This document shows positions 26,929-35,417 of a stretch of DNA of 64,000 nucleotides, piece by piece. Numbering within the stretch: the stretch's first letter is position 1; each line of letters begins with the position of its first letter. Origin of the DNA: M3007 sp031425035 (GTDB lineage Bacteria; Bacteroidota; Bacteroidia; Chitinophagales; Saprospiraceae); the NCBI GenBank assembly GCA_031425035.1, contig JANPIN010000106.1:1-64000 (forward strand), written 5' to 3'. The translations under genes and the position numbers were made by a program. The notes beneath the pieces were generated by a model that was not told the origin of the DNA, searched no databases, and was given only the letters and a program-made list of their open reading frames with translations.

Positions 26929-27600
26929 TTAAGATCGCACTTCGTCTTCCGGTTCATGCAACGCCGGCCCTTCATTGGAAGGTTTATTAAGATTAGTCGA
27001 AACGCGATATCGCTCCAGCAGTCCATCCGGATTGGGTTGCGCCAGCTGCGCCATGGCTTGCTCGGGCGTACCGAAAAGCCAGTCCCGCTGTTCCTCTTCG
27101 GTGGTCAGCAGGAGCGGCATGCGATCGTGTAGATCATTCATATCGGTATTCGCCCCGGAGGTAACGATGGAAAAAGTGCGTTTATGTTCATCGCCCTGGC
27201 GCCAGTCTTCCCAGATGCCGGCCATAAACAGCAGGTCGCCGTTTTTATACCGAATGCGATAGGGCAATTTTTGATCGCCTTCCTTTCGCCATTCGTAAAA
27301 ACTATCTGCCGGCACCAGGCAGCGGCGCTGACGAAAGGCCTGTTTGAAAGCCGGTTTTTCCGCCACCGTTTCCGCCCGCGCATTGATCATTTTTCCACCT
27401 TCTTTCCCGTCCTTGCTCCAAAAAGGGACGAGGCCCCAGTGGAGTTCGCTTAACTGGTCGGGCGAATCATGCAGGATGACCAAAGCCTTTTGGGTAGGGG
27501 CGATGTTATAGCGCAACTGAAAATTTGCCGGAATTTCCTTGCCTTTCAGTTGTTCGGCTATTTGTTTTTTGGTTGGGGCATATGAATAGCGTCCGCACAT
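26929..27600 (-). CDS. SOS response-associated peptidase (SRAP, YedK/HMCES family)
   Basis: A 223-residue protein that forms a covalent thiazolidine link to abasic sites in single-stranded DNA and shields them during repair. After Met removal Cys2 of MCGRYSY is the nucleophile, so ATG 27600 must be the start even though the frame is open for 47 further codons. YNIAPTQ, INARAETVAEKPAF, RRCLVPADSFYEW and the HDRMPLLL histidine motif complete the family signature. It is convergent with the amine oxidase gene (9 bp between stops). The start codon faces the candidate replication origin. Confidence 0.93.
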   Translation of the reverse strand: MCGRYSYAPTKKQIAEQLKGKEIPANFQLRYNIAPTQKALVILHDSPDQLSELHWGLVPFWSKDGKEGGKMINARAETVAEKPAFKQAFRQRRCLVPADSFYEWRKEGDQKLPYRIRYKNGDLLFMAGIWEDWRQGDEHKRTFSIVTSGANTDMNDLHDRMPLLLTTEEEQRDWLFGTPEQAMAQLAQPNPDGLLERYRVSTNLNKPSNEGPALHEPEDEVRS

Positions 27601-27812
27601 AGTTATAAATTTTGGCGCGCCGGCTGGCGTTTTTGTTTTAGTAAAATCAACCTTTTTGGCCCACTCTTTCGGCAAATTACCCAATAGTCTATGGCCTGAA
27701 AAGGTCAAATGCTTAACAGCGAGCGTATTAAGGGGAAACATTTATTGTTTTAAAATGTTACCAACACCGGAAAAGTTTCCTTTTGCAATGCGCTACTAAT
27801 CAGCTACTTACT

Positions 27813-27836
27813 CAAAGAAATTTTCAAATTTCTTTG
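27813..27836. repeat. Palindrome with 11-bp perfect arms in the candidate origin
   Basis: CAAAGAAATTT and AAATTTCTTTG are perfect reverse complements separated by TC. It lies at the left end of the non-coding region. Confidence 0.7.
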
Positions 27837-27944
27837 TGCATAAAAACGGGTCTTTTACACGCTTACTCACATCCGCCAACATGCCCGGCCGCAAAAAGCC
27901 AATTTCGCCTGTCGAATGTGTAGAAGCGTCGCTTTGGCAAACGG

Positions 27945-27953
27945 TAATCCACA
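27945..27953 (+). promoter_or_regulatory. DnaA-box-like site
   Basis: TAATCCACA differs from the DnaA box TTATCCACA at one base. It is the first of four such sites in the candidate origin and points opposite to the other three. Confidence 0.45.
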
Positions 27954-28009
27954 GCCCGGACGCTGGCGAATAGTTAAACAGGGGGTTTACTAACTTTTAC
28001 GGAAAAGCC

Positions 28010-28018
28010 TGTGGATAA
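28010..28018 (-). promoter_or_regulatory. Exact DnaA box
   Basis: TGTGGATAA is the exact reverse complement of the consensus DnaA box. It is flanked by two imperfect boxes in the same orientation at 28063 and 28085. Confidence 0.55.
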
Positions 28019-28084
28019 CCCGGCAACTGCTTGATCAACCGGCTTTATAATTAACGTACAATTGTGGGGAAAGCTGGTAACTGT

Positions 28085-28093
28085 TGCGGATAA
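28085..28093 (-). promoter_or_regulatory. DnaA-box-like site
   Basis: TGCGGATAA differs by one base from the consensus box and has the same orientation as 28010. A weaker copy, TGTGGGGAA, is at 28063-28071. Confidence 0.4.
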
Positions 28094-28225
28094 CCACTTT
28101 TGCATGTACAGTTACGCGGTTACTCACATCCTAACACCCCTGATGATGGTCGATGAATTTTTTTACAAACTATTTAAAATCATTAAAGAGTAATCAGGGT
28201 AGTGGAAAGTGAAGAAAAGACTGTT

Positions 28226-28233
28226 CTACTTTT
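28226..28233 (+). promoter_or_regulatory. TAnnTTTG -7 box for ctaA
   Basis: TACTTTTG matches the Bacteroidota -7 consensus and lies 42 bp before ATG 28275 of the heme A synthase gene. Confidence 0.45.
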
Positions 28234-28274
28234 GTTTTAAAATATCCACCGCTCCGGTCGGATAAATTGTAAAA

Positions 28275-29420
28275 ATGCATGCCATGTTCAATATAAAGTA
28301 CGCGGAAGATAATCGTATAGGGCAGTCAGTGAAGATCTGGCTGTTCATCGGTCTGTTCATGATCCTGATGCAGGTTATCATCGGGGGAGTCACCCGACTA
28401 ACCGGGAGTGGGCTCAGTATCACCAAATGGGAAATCGTCACCGGATCCATCCCCCCTTTGAACCAGGCCGCCTGGCAGGAAGCCTTCGATTTATATCAGC
28501 AAACGCCTCAGTATCAAAAGATTAACCAGGGTATGTCGCTGGATGATTTCAAGTTCATCTTCTTCTGGGAATACTTTCACCGGCTCTGGGCGCGGCTGAT
28601 GTTCTTTGTGTTCGTCATTCCTTTTGGCTGGTTTTTGCTGCGCGGCCGGCTTTCCAAACGGCTGACTTTGCGGCTGATCGGGGTGGTACTTCTAGCCGGA
28701 TTAGAAGGATTTTTCGGCTGGATCATGGTGTATAGCGGCCTGATCAAACGCCCCTGGGTCAATGCCTATAACCTGACCCTGCATCTGGTGACAGCGCTGG
28801 TCATTTTTAGTTTTCTGCTGTGGACCATTTTTATTGCCGTACAACCGCGCCTGGAAAGTGGTCGTCGGGAGAAATTAAGGCCCTGGCGTCGTTACGTGTG
28901 GATCACCGTAGGGGTAGCGTTCCTGCAAATAGGACTCGGCGCGCTGATGTCAGGCAGCAAAGCCGGATTGCTTTATCCGACCTGGCCATCGATGCAGGGC
29001 AGTTATTTGCCCGGCCTGCTGCTGAACGCGGATAACTGGCGCCTGGCGCATTTAATCGACTATGATACGCATCCATTCATGCCGACCCTGATCCAGTTCC
29101 TACATCGTAATGTGGCCTATCTACTCACTGGACTGATCCTATACTTTGTCTGGCGTTTGCGTACCGTTCCGGTGTCGAAGGCATTGCAGCGGGGCAACAT
29201 TGCGTTAGTGAGTCTGCTATTTCTTCAAGTGCTGCTGGGCATATTGACTCTTTTGAATTGTGTTGGCAAAATACCGGTAGCGTTGGGCGTTATGCACCAG
29301 GCCGGCGCCGTTCTTTTGCTGAGTGCCCTGTTGTTTGTGGCTTATCAGTTCAGCGACGGAGCCACGAAAGGAGAGGCTGTCATCGACCCGGAACGGAAGC
29401 GGGAAGCCGTCAGGATCTAA
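28275..29420 (+). CDS. ctaA: Heme A synthase (CtaA/COX15)
   Basis: Membrane enzyme that oxidises the methyl of heme O to make heme A for cytochrome oxidase. The 381-residue protein has multiple membrane helices and the conserved histidines EYFHRLWAR, NLTLHLV, QFLHRNVAY and GVMHQAGA that ligate or position heme, plus the N-terminal GGVTRLTGSGLSITKWE motif. Two ATGs are possible, 28275 and 28284; the first is used here. It is the first gene to the right of the candidate origin. No cytochrome oxidase genes are in the window. Confidence 0.93.
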   Translation: MHAMFNIKYAEDNRIGQSVKIWLFIGLFMILMQVIIGGVTRLTGSGLSITKWEIVTGSIPPLNQAAWQEAFDLYQQTPQYQKINQGMSLDDFKFIFFWEYFHRLWARLMFFVFVIPFGWFLLRGRLSKRLTLRLIGVVLLAGLEGFFGWIMVYSGLIKRPWVNAYNLTLHLVTALVIFSFLLWTIFIAVQPRLESGRREKLRPWRRYVWITVGVAFLQIGLGALMSGSKAGLLYPTWPSMQGSYLPGLLLNADNWRLAHLIDYDTHPFMPTLIQFLHRNVAYLLTGLILYFVWRLRTVPVSKALQRGNIALVSLLFLQVLLGILTLLNCVGKIPVALGVMHQAGAVLLLSALLFVAYQFSDGATKGEAVIDPERKREAVRI

Positions 29421-29474
29421 GGTGGACCATTTGTCAAGGCTCAAAGTGGAGACATAAGATATCCGGGTTTTTGC

Positions 29475-29482
29475 TACTTTTG
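29475..29482 (+). promoter_or_regulatory. TAnnTTTG -7 box for the alpha/beta hydrolase gene
   Basis: TACTTTTG lies 24 bp before ATG 29506, so the hydrolase gene has its own promoter independent of ctaA. Confidence 0.5.
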
Positions 29483-29505
29483 CTATTCAACATGAAATAG
29501 AACGA

Positions 29506-30285
29506 ATGAACGTAACCATAATTGAGGAAAACGGATTCCGCTATATTGAATCTGGCGCCAAGGATGAAACCCTGCTGCTGCTGCATGGCTTGTTTGGGGC
29601 ACTGAGTAATTTTGAAAGTGTGATCAATCACTTTTCGGACCGGTATAATGTGGTCGTCCCCATCCTGCCGATTTACGAAATGCCCATCTTTCAGGTGTCG
29701 GTTATGGGGTTGGTAGAGTTTGTCACCAAGTTCGTGGAATATAAAGGTTTGACTAAAGTCCATTTATTGGGCAATTCCCTGGGCGGACATATTGCGCAAC
29801 TGTTCGCATTGTCCCATCCGGAAAAAGTAGCTTCGATTACGCTGACGGGTAGTTCCGGTCTTTTTGAAAGCGCTTTCGGTACCGCCTTTCCACGTCGCGG
29901 CGATTATGAATATATTAAAAATAAAACCGGCGAAACTTTCTACAATCCGGAAGTCGCCAGCAAGGAACTGGTCGACGAGGTTTTCGGTATTGTCAATGAT
30001 CGTAACAAAGCGATCCGGGTAGTCGCTACAGCCAAGTCTGCGGTGCGTCATAACCTGGGCGATAAGTTGCACAACATCAAGGTTCCAACGCTATTGGTTT
30101 GGGGCAATCAGGATACCGTGACCCCGCCTTTTGTGGCTGATAAGTTTCACGAACTGATCACGAATTCGCAACTTTACTTCATCGATAAATGCGGACATGC
30201 ACCGATGATGGAGAAACCCGCCGAGTTCAATCAAATACTGGATGAGTTTTTAACGAGTGTTACCGCCGGGAAACTGACCGTTTAA
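29506..30285 (+). CDS. Alpha/beta hydrolase
   Basis: A 259-residue soluble hydrolase without signal peptide. The catalytic triad is visible: nucleophile S91 in GNSLGG, acid D203 in WGNQDTVTPP and H231 in CGHAPMMEKP. The oxyanion region is LLLLHGLFG (23-31). The family includes esterases, haloperoxidase-like enzymes and C-C hydrolases; the substrate is unknown. A strong terminator follows at 30305-30343. Confidence 0.87.
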   Translation: MNVTIIEENGFRYIESGAKDETLLLLHGLFGALSNFESVINHFSDRYNVVVPILPIYEMPIFQVSVMGLVEFVTKFVEYKGLTKVHLLGNSLGGHIAQLFALSHPEKVASITLTGSSGLFESAFGTAFPRRGDYEYIKNKTGETFYNPEVASKELVDEVFGIVNDRNKAIRVVATAKSAVRHNLGDKLHNIKVPTLLVWGNQDTVTPPFVADKFHELITNSQLYFIDKCGHAPMMEKPAEFNQILDEFLTSVTAGKLTV

Positions 30286-30304
30286 TTTTAGTAACTGTAG
30301 AAAT

Positions 30305-30343
30305 AGGGGCAAATCATGAGATCATGGTCTGCCCCTGTTTTTT
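30305..30343 (+). terminator. Rho-independent terminator after the hydrolase gene
   Basis: AGGGGCA (30305-30311) pairs with TGCCCCT (30330-30336), and an inner CATGA/TCATG stem closes the loop. Six T's (30338-30343) follow after one G. The structure sits 20 bp after the hydrolase stop. Confidence 0.85.
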
Positions 30344-30418
30344 GAATATATTTGTAAGTATATTGTTATTAGTTAATGGAATAGACTTTAGACTCTTCTT
30401 ATTAGATCTAAGGTTCAA

Positions 30419-31726
30419 TTAGCCATACTGCTCAAACAACCAATTCTTGAAAGTCTCGAATTCGGGTTGCATGCTTGTTGCTACTTTCTCCCGGTTTTCA
30501 AGCTCTTTCAAACGTGCCGGTATTTCTATTTTTTTCTCTAAAATGCGCTCTACATCTTCCAGAAATTTCGCTGGATGGGCAGTCTCCATAATGACACCCA
30601 CTGAACTTGGATCCACATTTTTCTGATAAGCCCGTAATGCCAGATAACCAACTGCGCCGTGCGGGTCAATTATATATTTATAGCGTTGATCTATTTCGCG
30701 CATAGCAGCTTCTGTTTCGTCATCGGTGAATGAAAAACCTGCGACATCACTGCGCATATTGTTCCACGTGGAACCATACAGATTTTGCATGCGGGCAAAA
30801 TTGGAAGGATTGCCGACGTCCATGGCATTTGATAAAGTACGCACCGAAACGGTTGGCTTATAGGTTCCGCTCTGCAAATAATCTGGAACAACCCGGTTGG
30901 CATTGGTGGCAGCAATAAATTTATCAACCGGCAGGCCCATTCTTTTTGCCAGAATACCCGCTGTCAAATTGCCGAAGTTGCCCGAAGGAATAGCAAAAAC
31001 CACGGGCTGATTGGATTTAGGTAGTTGCTTAAAAGCTTCGAAATAGTAAAATGACTGGGGGATTAAGCGGGCGATATTAATACTGTTGGCGCTGCTCAAC
31101 CTGATCGCCTGCGTTAAATCCTTGTCTAAAAATGCGCGTTTTACCAGGGCCTGGCAATCATCGAATGTGCCGTTGATTTCCAGTGCTGAAATATTATGAC
31201 CCAGTGTAGTCAGTTGCTTTTCCTGGAGTGGACTGACCTTGCCGGCAGGGTAGAGAATGACCACCCGAATACCTGGCGTTTGATAAAAGCCTGCTGCCAC
31301 CGCTCCGCCGGTATCACCTGATGTGGCTACCAGAATAACAATTTCCTTCTCTTGGTGCGGGTGGAGGTAAGCCATCATTTCGGCCATGAAACGCGCGCCG
31401 AAATCCTTAAACGCGAGCGAGGGTCCATGGGTTAGTTCCAGCACATAGCTATGCTCGTCCAATGCATGCAGTGGTGCAGGGAAGTTGATAGCTCGATTAA
31501 TGATGCCGCGTAGTGCATGATCGTCGATGGCGCCTTGCAAAAATGTTTTGGCAACAGTAAATGCTATATCGGGAAAAGAAAAATCGCTGAGGTGTTCAGT
31601 AAAAGAGGTAGGTAAAACCGGTAAATGCAGCGGCATGAAGAGACCATTATCATCCGGCAATCCTTTGAAAATAGCTTCCTCTAAACCCACGCTCAAGCTT
31701 GGGTTATTCGTACTGTAAAATTGCAT
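30419..31726 (-). CDS. thrC: Threonine synthase
   Basis: PLP enzyme that converts O-phosphohomoserine to threonine. The 435-residue protein starts MQFYSTNNPSLSVGLEEAI, carries the Schiff-base lysine in HGPSLAFKDFGARF (K107), the phosphate loop TSGDTGGAVAAGF and AIPSGNFGNLTAGILAKRMGLP. Length and motif order match ThrC. A near-parS palindrome lies inside the gene at 30760 and an exact one just upstream at 31762. No other threonine pathway genes are adjacent. Confidence 0.95.
   Translation of the reverse strand: MQFYSTNNPSLSVGLEEAIFKGLPDDNGLFMPLHLPVLPTSFTEHLSDFSFPDIAFTVAKTFLQGAIDDHALRGIINRAINFPAPLHALDEHSYVLELTHGPSLAFKDFGARFMAEMMAYLHPHQEKEIVILVATSGDTGGAVAAGFYQTPGIRVVILYPAGKVSPLQEKQLTTLGHNISALEINGTFDDCQALVKRAFLDKDLTQAIRLSSANSINIARLIPQSFYYFEAFKQLPKSNQPVVFAIPSGNFGNLTAGILAKRMGLPVDKFIAATNANRVVPDYLQSGTYKPTVSVRTLSNAMDVGNPSNFARMQNLYGSTWNNMRSDVAGFSFTDDETEAAMREIDQRYKYIIDPHGAVGYLALRAYQKNVDPSSVGVIMETAHPAKFLEDVERILEKKIEIPARLKELENREKVATSMQPEFETFKNWLFEQYG
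30760..30775. other. Near-consensus parS site inside thrC
   Basis: TGTTCCACGTGGAACC has two differences from the ParB site consensus TGTTNCACGTGAAACA and contains a perfect 14-bp palindrome (GTTCCACGTGGAAC). It lies 1 kb from the exact parS site. Confidence 0.55.
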
Positions 31727-31761
31727 AGGGCTTTAATGAATTAAATTGGTACAGAGTGAAT

Positions 31762-31777
31762 TGTTCCACGTGAAACA
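31762..31777. other. Exact parS site (ParB binding site)
   Basis: TGTTCCACGTGAAACA matches the parS consensus TGTTNCACGTGAAACA at every defined base and equals the classical Bacillus subtilis Spo0J site. It lies between thrC and the OmpA-PD40 gene, 3.7 kb right of the DnaA-box cluster. Such sites are usually near the chromosome origin and bound by ParB for segregation. parA and parB are not in the window. Confidence 0.85.
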
Positions 31778-31794
31778 TTCAGGCTTAGCGAGCC

Positions 31795-33414
31795 CTAGAG
31801 TTTGGTAATGATGATTTCAACCCGTCGGTTTTTCTTCCTCATATCGTTATTGCTATTATCGGTCAAGGGCTTTTGTGCACCAAAGCCAAGGGTTGCAATC
31901 CGTTCAGGCTTTATACCTTTTTGCACCAGAAAGGTTTTAATGGCCTGGGCACGGTCCTGGGAAAGTTGCAGCAGGTCAGCAGTTTTGCCAATATTATCGG
32001 TATGGCCTTCCACCCGAATTTGCAGACTCGGGTTTTCTGCCAGCAGACTATTCAGTTTGTCCAGTTCGGCGAAGGAGCTTTCCAGGATAATGGCTTTCGA
32101 CTGCTGGAAATAAATGGGCAGTAAATCGATCTTATCGGCTACTTGTAACAGATCGAGATACAGGTCCAGGTACCGTTCCCGGAAATAATAGTAGTCCCGG
32201 CGGAATAATACCGTATCCGTCGTACCGCGAAAACCGGTCTTGACCGGGGTGAAATTGAAGTGTACGCCCTTGGGTATTTTCAAAGTAAGCGTTCCATCGG
32301 CGGCAAAAGTGTGGTTGTTCGATCCATCTTCCGAATCGTAGAATACGGTTGCGCCCGGCACCAGTTGGTTGGTTTTGCGGCTCAACACCCGAACCCTGAC
32401 CGGATATTCACTTTGCTGGGGTGGGGCGATCTTCACGCGAAAGATGTCGCTGCTGCCATCGCGCTTGGAAGTAAAGTAAATGAAGCCGGTAGATGTGTTG
32501 AAATAGGGCTGGCTATCATCGGCACTGGAGTTGATGGGTTCATCCATACGCACCGGAACCGACCAGTTTTTCCACGTCTTGTCCAAACGGGTGGACGAAA
32601 AAATGTCGTTCCCACCCATTGTTCCCGGCCGGTTGGAAGAAAAGTATAGGGTGAAGTTATCCTCCGACAGGAAGGGGGTGGTTTCACGTTGATCGGAATT
32701 GATCACATTACCCAGATGTTGCGGGGCACTCCACTGGTCCAGCCCTTCCTTGAAACAGATATACAAGTCCATATCCCGGGAGTCTGACCGAACCGCCGAC
32801 AGGATGAGCACCTTGCCATCATAACTCATGGTCAGGTTAACGTCCGAAGCAATGGTGTAGAAATCCTTGATGGTAATTGGTTTGGGAAACGACCAGCCAG
32901 TACTATCGGAATTGCGCCTAACCAGGGAGAAACCACGATCCATATCCCCGTTTGGTGAGAACTGATTGATCACGTATAGGGCATTTGGGTCGGGCGTAAT
33001 AGTCACCACACTATTGGGAAGCGCATTATTAAGCGGTGATCCGGGGTGAATGGTACGGTGAAATGCAACGGTATCGCCTTCGGCAATCCAGATATCCTGG
33101 TTATAACCAGAGGAGACCGGATCCGTTATAGGTTTGCCATTCATCTGCGTAAAGGCCTCTGCCAGTAAATTCAGGTATTCCGCAGGCTTAAGCGTCCGGT
33201 AACGATCGATGCTGTCAATGACTAAAGTGCGGTTGAAGTCTGGAAATCCGACCCGGGTAAAATACAGGCTTTGACCGTCGCGACTGGGTACCGGGGTGAT
33301 TTCATCAAAAGCGGAGTTAATGAATTCGGGTAGTTTTTCCAGTTGAAAATACTGGGCGTGTAAGCTGGCGCCGGTTAGGAACAGGCCCAACAGTAGTAGA
33401 ATGTGTCGTGTCAT
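31795..33414 (-). CDS. OmpA-family outer membrane lipoprotein-like protein with PD40 repeats
   Basis: A 539-residue exported protein (signal peptide MTRHILLLLGLFLTGASLHA). PD40 beta-propeller repeats span about 45-320 (for example FSPNGDMDRGFSL, TPFLSEDNFTLYFSSNRPGTMGGNDIF), a carboxypeptidase-like beta-sandwich follows, and the C-terminus is an OmpA domain (RVEGHTDNIGK ... RVEIIITKL) that binds peptidoglycan. Such proteins anchor outer-membrane or T9SS components to the wall. The frame is open to 33471, but ATG 33414 gives the signal peptide and lies 8 bp after a -7 box. Confidence 0.9.
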   Translation of the reverse strand: MTRHILLLLGLFLTGASLHAQYFQLEKLPEFINSAFDEITPVPSRDGQSLYFTRVGFPDFNRTLVIDSIDRYRTLKPAEYLNLLAEAFTQMNGKPITDPVSSGYNQDIWIAEGDTVAFHRTIHPGSPLNNALPNSVVTITPDPNALYVINQFSPNGDMDRGFSLVRRNSDSTGWSFPKPITIKDFYTIASDVNLTMSYDGKVLILSAVRSDSRDMDLYICFKEGLDQWSAPQHLGNVINSDQRETTPFLSEDNFTLYFSSNRPGTMGGNDIFSSTRLDKTWKNWSVPVRMDEPINSSADDSQPYFNTSTGFIYFTSKRDGSSDIFRVKIAPPQQSEYPVRVRVLSRKTNQLVPGATVFYDSEDGSNNHTFAADGTLTLKIPKGVHFNFTPVKTGFRGTTDTVLFRRDYYYFRERYLDLYLDLLQVADKIDLLPIYFQQSKAIILESSFAELDKLNSLLAENPSLQIRVEGHTDNIGKTADLLQLSQDRAQAIKTFLVQKGIKPERIATLGFGAQKPLTDNSNNDMRKKNRRVEIIITKL

Positions 33415-33422
33415 AAGTAGTG

Positions 33423-33430
33423 CAAAATTA
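33423..33430 (-). promoter_or_regulatory. TAnnTTTG -7 box for the OmpA-PD40 gene
   Basis: On the minus strand TAATTTTG lies 8 bp before ATG 33414. The expected -33 region falls inside the terminator hairpin 33442-33487, so a new transcript would begin right after the upstream operon ends. Confidence 0.45.
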
Positions 33431-33441
33431 AGACTTCCGGG

Positions 33442-33487
33442 TAAAAGAAAACGGGGGTTGACTTCGTACAAACGAAATCAACCCCCG
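33442..33487 (-). terminator. Rho-independent terminator of the blaI-M56 operon
   Basis: CGGGGGTTGA (33452-33461) and TCAACCCCCG (33478-33487) form a perfect 10-bp stem with an inner TTCGT/ACGAA stem. On the minus strand a T-rich tail follows. It sits 26 bp after the M56 gene stop. Confidence 0.85.
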
Positions 33488-33512
33488 CCGGGTTTTACGA
33501 ACGAAAGAATTA

Positions 33513-35417
33513 CTATTGCCCGCTATCCCGTGCCCGGCGCTCGGCCTCTAACTTGCGGTGTTGTTCTTCTAATTTTTGATGCTGCTTCTCTATTTCTTTT
33601 TCCGCCTTCTGTAGTTCTTTTTCCGCTTTTCTTAACGCTTTCTCCTGCTTCGTACGGTCTTTGTCGACCATGCTACGGTCTTTATCTGCTAACTCCCTGC
33701 TCAGTTCCATCTCCCTGCGTGCTTCTTCGCCAGGACCATAAGCCGGCATAATTCGTTCATTGCGGTAGATGATTACGTTTCTTTCCTCACTGCCTGGGTG
33801 AACACGGTGCATTTCATGGTCATTAATAATGACGTGTTGCTGGTAAATTTCAACCGGCGCTTCTATTTCGACAGCTTCCCCTTCCTGGACGCGTTTTCCG
33901 TCCATCCATACTTCTCCATTTTTTACTACAATGTCGGTAGGTTTACCGCCCCGATCCAGGTGAATAACGGTGTTGCCTTCCGCGTCCTTAGCGGTAGAAA
34001 TTCGCTGCGAACGCATAGGCGGGGGAGCTACTGCCGGCATGGGGGTTCTAAACTCTAACCTTTCGCCCGGCGGCATGGGCGGCATGGGCGGCATACCCGG
34101 TGCCGGAGGTGCAGGAGGTGGTGGCGGCGGGGCAGAGTCCATGTCACGGCGTATATCATTGGTCAGTGCCTGATGCTGTGACCATTCAGTAGCCGGTATT
34201 TCACGTCCATCAATGTTCAGGCGGGTGACTTCACCATCTTTAATATCCATTTCTACTCTTTTACCATCATCTTCCCGTACGATTTTTTGCATCCGGTGCG
34301 GCGGTTTAGGAACAGAATCTATGACCGTAGGCACTACCTCCGACTGTCCGCCAAACCAGGCAACTGCCGTTTCCGTCAGCTTTTTATTGGCCGCTTCCAA
34401 CTGTCCCGGGCCGTTAGCCCGCCATCCGATCATTGTTAATACGCCAAGCAGTAAGGCCGTTGCTACAATTTTTTCCATGATTAATGATTTTTGCTGTGAT
34501 GGTTGATTTAAAATCCGCCGAATCCGGGCGAGTAAAGAGAAGTGATGAAAGAATTTTTTGCGGCCTTGTGCGCCCAATGCCAGGGCATGGCCATTGGAAG
34601 GTTGGCGTTGCTGTAAATGCAACAGCGCTTTAGCCAGTGTAAACCGATCGCCCGTTAACCCAACTGCCGTATCGTCGCAGCAGTTTTCCCGTTCCGCACA
34701 AATGACCGATGCAATCCACCAGGCCGCCGGATGATAATAAAAGAACACTTCGATGATTGCCTGTACAAGGTTGAAAAGCCAGTCGCGTCGTGCAATATGC
34801 GCCAGTTCATGCGCCAGAATGGATTCGACTTCCGCAACCGAAAGATGATTGATCAATCCGATGGGAAAGAAAATCAGGGGTTTAAAATAACCCCAGGCCA
34901 GGGGGGATTGTATCAGCGCCGACTCCAGCAGTACGACCGGTCGGGATAAATTCAATTGCGCGCCCAGAACATCAACCCGGTTTTGCCAAAAATCAGCCGC
35001 CGGCCGCATGCCCACCCGCTGTAAACGGTGCAAATAATACATACCGCCAAAAAGACGCAGGAGATATATTGAAAAACCGGTGACCCAAATGCACACGACT
35101 AACCCGGTATGATGTTCCAGCCAATAACTGATGGCCTCCAGGAAATCCGGAGAGGTCGTATGCAAGGGCAAAAGGATCACTTGCGCATCCTCGATCGGCA
35201 TACTCATCTTGTGATAAATAATCCAGCAAAAAGTGCCGGTAAACGTGATGAACGCAGCCACAAGACTGCTAAATGCCGTCCAATAGCGACTTGAGGCACT
35301 GCGTAAGCGAGGCAGCGCAAAAGCCAGAACCAGGGCGAATAAAGTAATTTGCCAGACCGAATGCGCCAGTGCCCAGGCGAGGGACTGAAAAGAAGTATGG
35401 AGAAGATCACTGTTCAT
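33513..35417 (-). CDS. M56-family (BlaR1/MecR1-like) membrane metallopeptidase sensor
   Basis: A 634-residue protein with N-terminal membrane helices, a cytoplasmic zinc peptidase loop with HELAH (about 201-205, in ILAHELAHIARRD) and the downstream ERENCCDDTAV segment that supplies a further ligand. The C-terminal part is not a penicillin-binding domain: it holds a proline-rich stretch, beta-rich repeats and a charged coiled coil of Lys/Glu (about 585-634). It would be activated by an unknown envelope signal and cleave the BlaI-like repressor encoded upstream. The ATG at 35417 overlaps the blaI stop by 11 bp; the frame is open to 35444. Confidence 0.87.
   Translation of the reverse strand: MNSDLLHTSFQSLAWALAHSVWQITLFALVLAFALPRLRSASSRYWTAFSSLVAAFITFTGTFCWIIYHKMSMPIEDAQVILLPLHTTSPDFLEAISYWLEHHTGLVVCIWVTGFSIYLLRLFGGMYYLHRLQRVGMRPAADFWQNRVDVLGAQLNLSRPVVLLESALIQSPLAWGYFKPLIFFPIGLINHLSVAEVESILAHELAHIARRDWLFNLVQAIIEVFFYYHPAAWWIASVICAERENCCDDTAVGLTGDRFTLAKALLHLQQRQPSNGHALALGAQGRKKFFHHFSLLARIRRILNQPSQQKSLIMEKIVATALLLGVLTMIGWRANGPGQLEAANKKLTETAVAWFGGQSEVVPTVIDSVPKPPHRMQKIVREDDGKRVEMDIKDGEVTRLNIDGREIPATEWSQHQALTNDIRRDMDSAPPPPPPAPPAPGMPPMPPMPPGERLEFRTPMPAVAPPPMRSQRISTAKDAEGNTVIHLDRGGKPTDIVVKNGEVWMDGKRVQEGEAVEIEAPVEIYQQHVIINDHEMHRVHPGSEERNVIIYRNERIMPAYGPGEEARREMELSRELADKDRSMVDKDRTKQEKALRKAEKELQKAEKEIEKQHQKLEEQHRKLEAERRARDSGQ

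Larger units (their letters stand above)
27601..28274. other. Candidate chromosomal replication origin (674-bp non-coding region with DnaA-box cluster)
   Basis: The longest gene-free stretch of the window. It holds four sequences close to the DnaA box TTATCCACA: TAATCCACA at 27945-27953 (one mismatch), an exact TGTGGATAA at 28010-28018, TGTGGGGAA at 28063-28071 (two mismatches) and TGCGGATAA at 28085-28093 (one mismatch). AT-rich sequence at 28154-28195 could be an unwinding element. A 12-bp direct repeat (TTACTCACATCC at 27863 and 28120) and an 11-bp-arm palindrome (27813-27836) frame the cluster. parS sites lie within 4 kb on the right. Skew and strand asymmetry could not be computed here. 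Confidence 0.55.

Noticed and set aside
33513..35417. Beta-lactam resistance sensor BlaR1
   Set aside because: The protein has the M56 peptidase part but no penicillin-binding sensor domain, so beta-lactam sensing is not supported.
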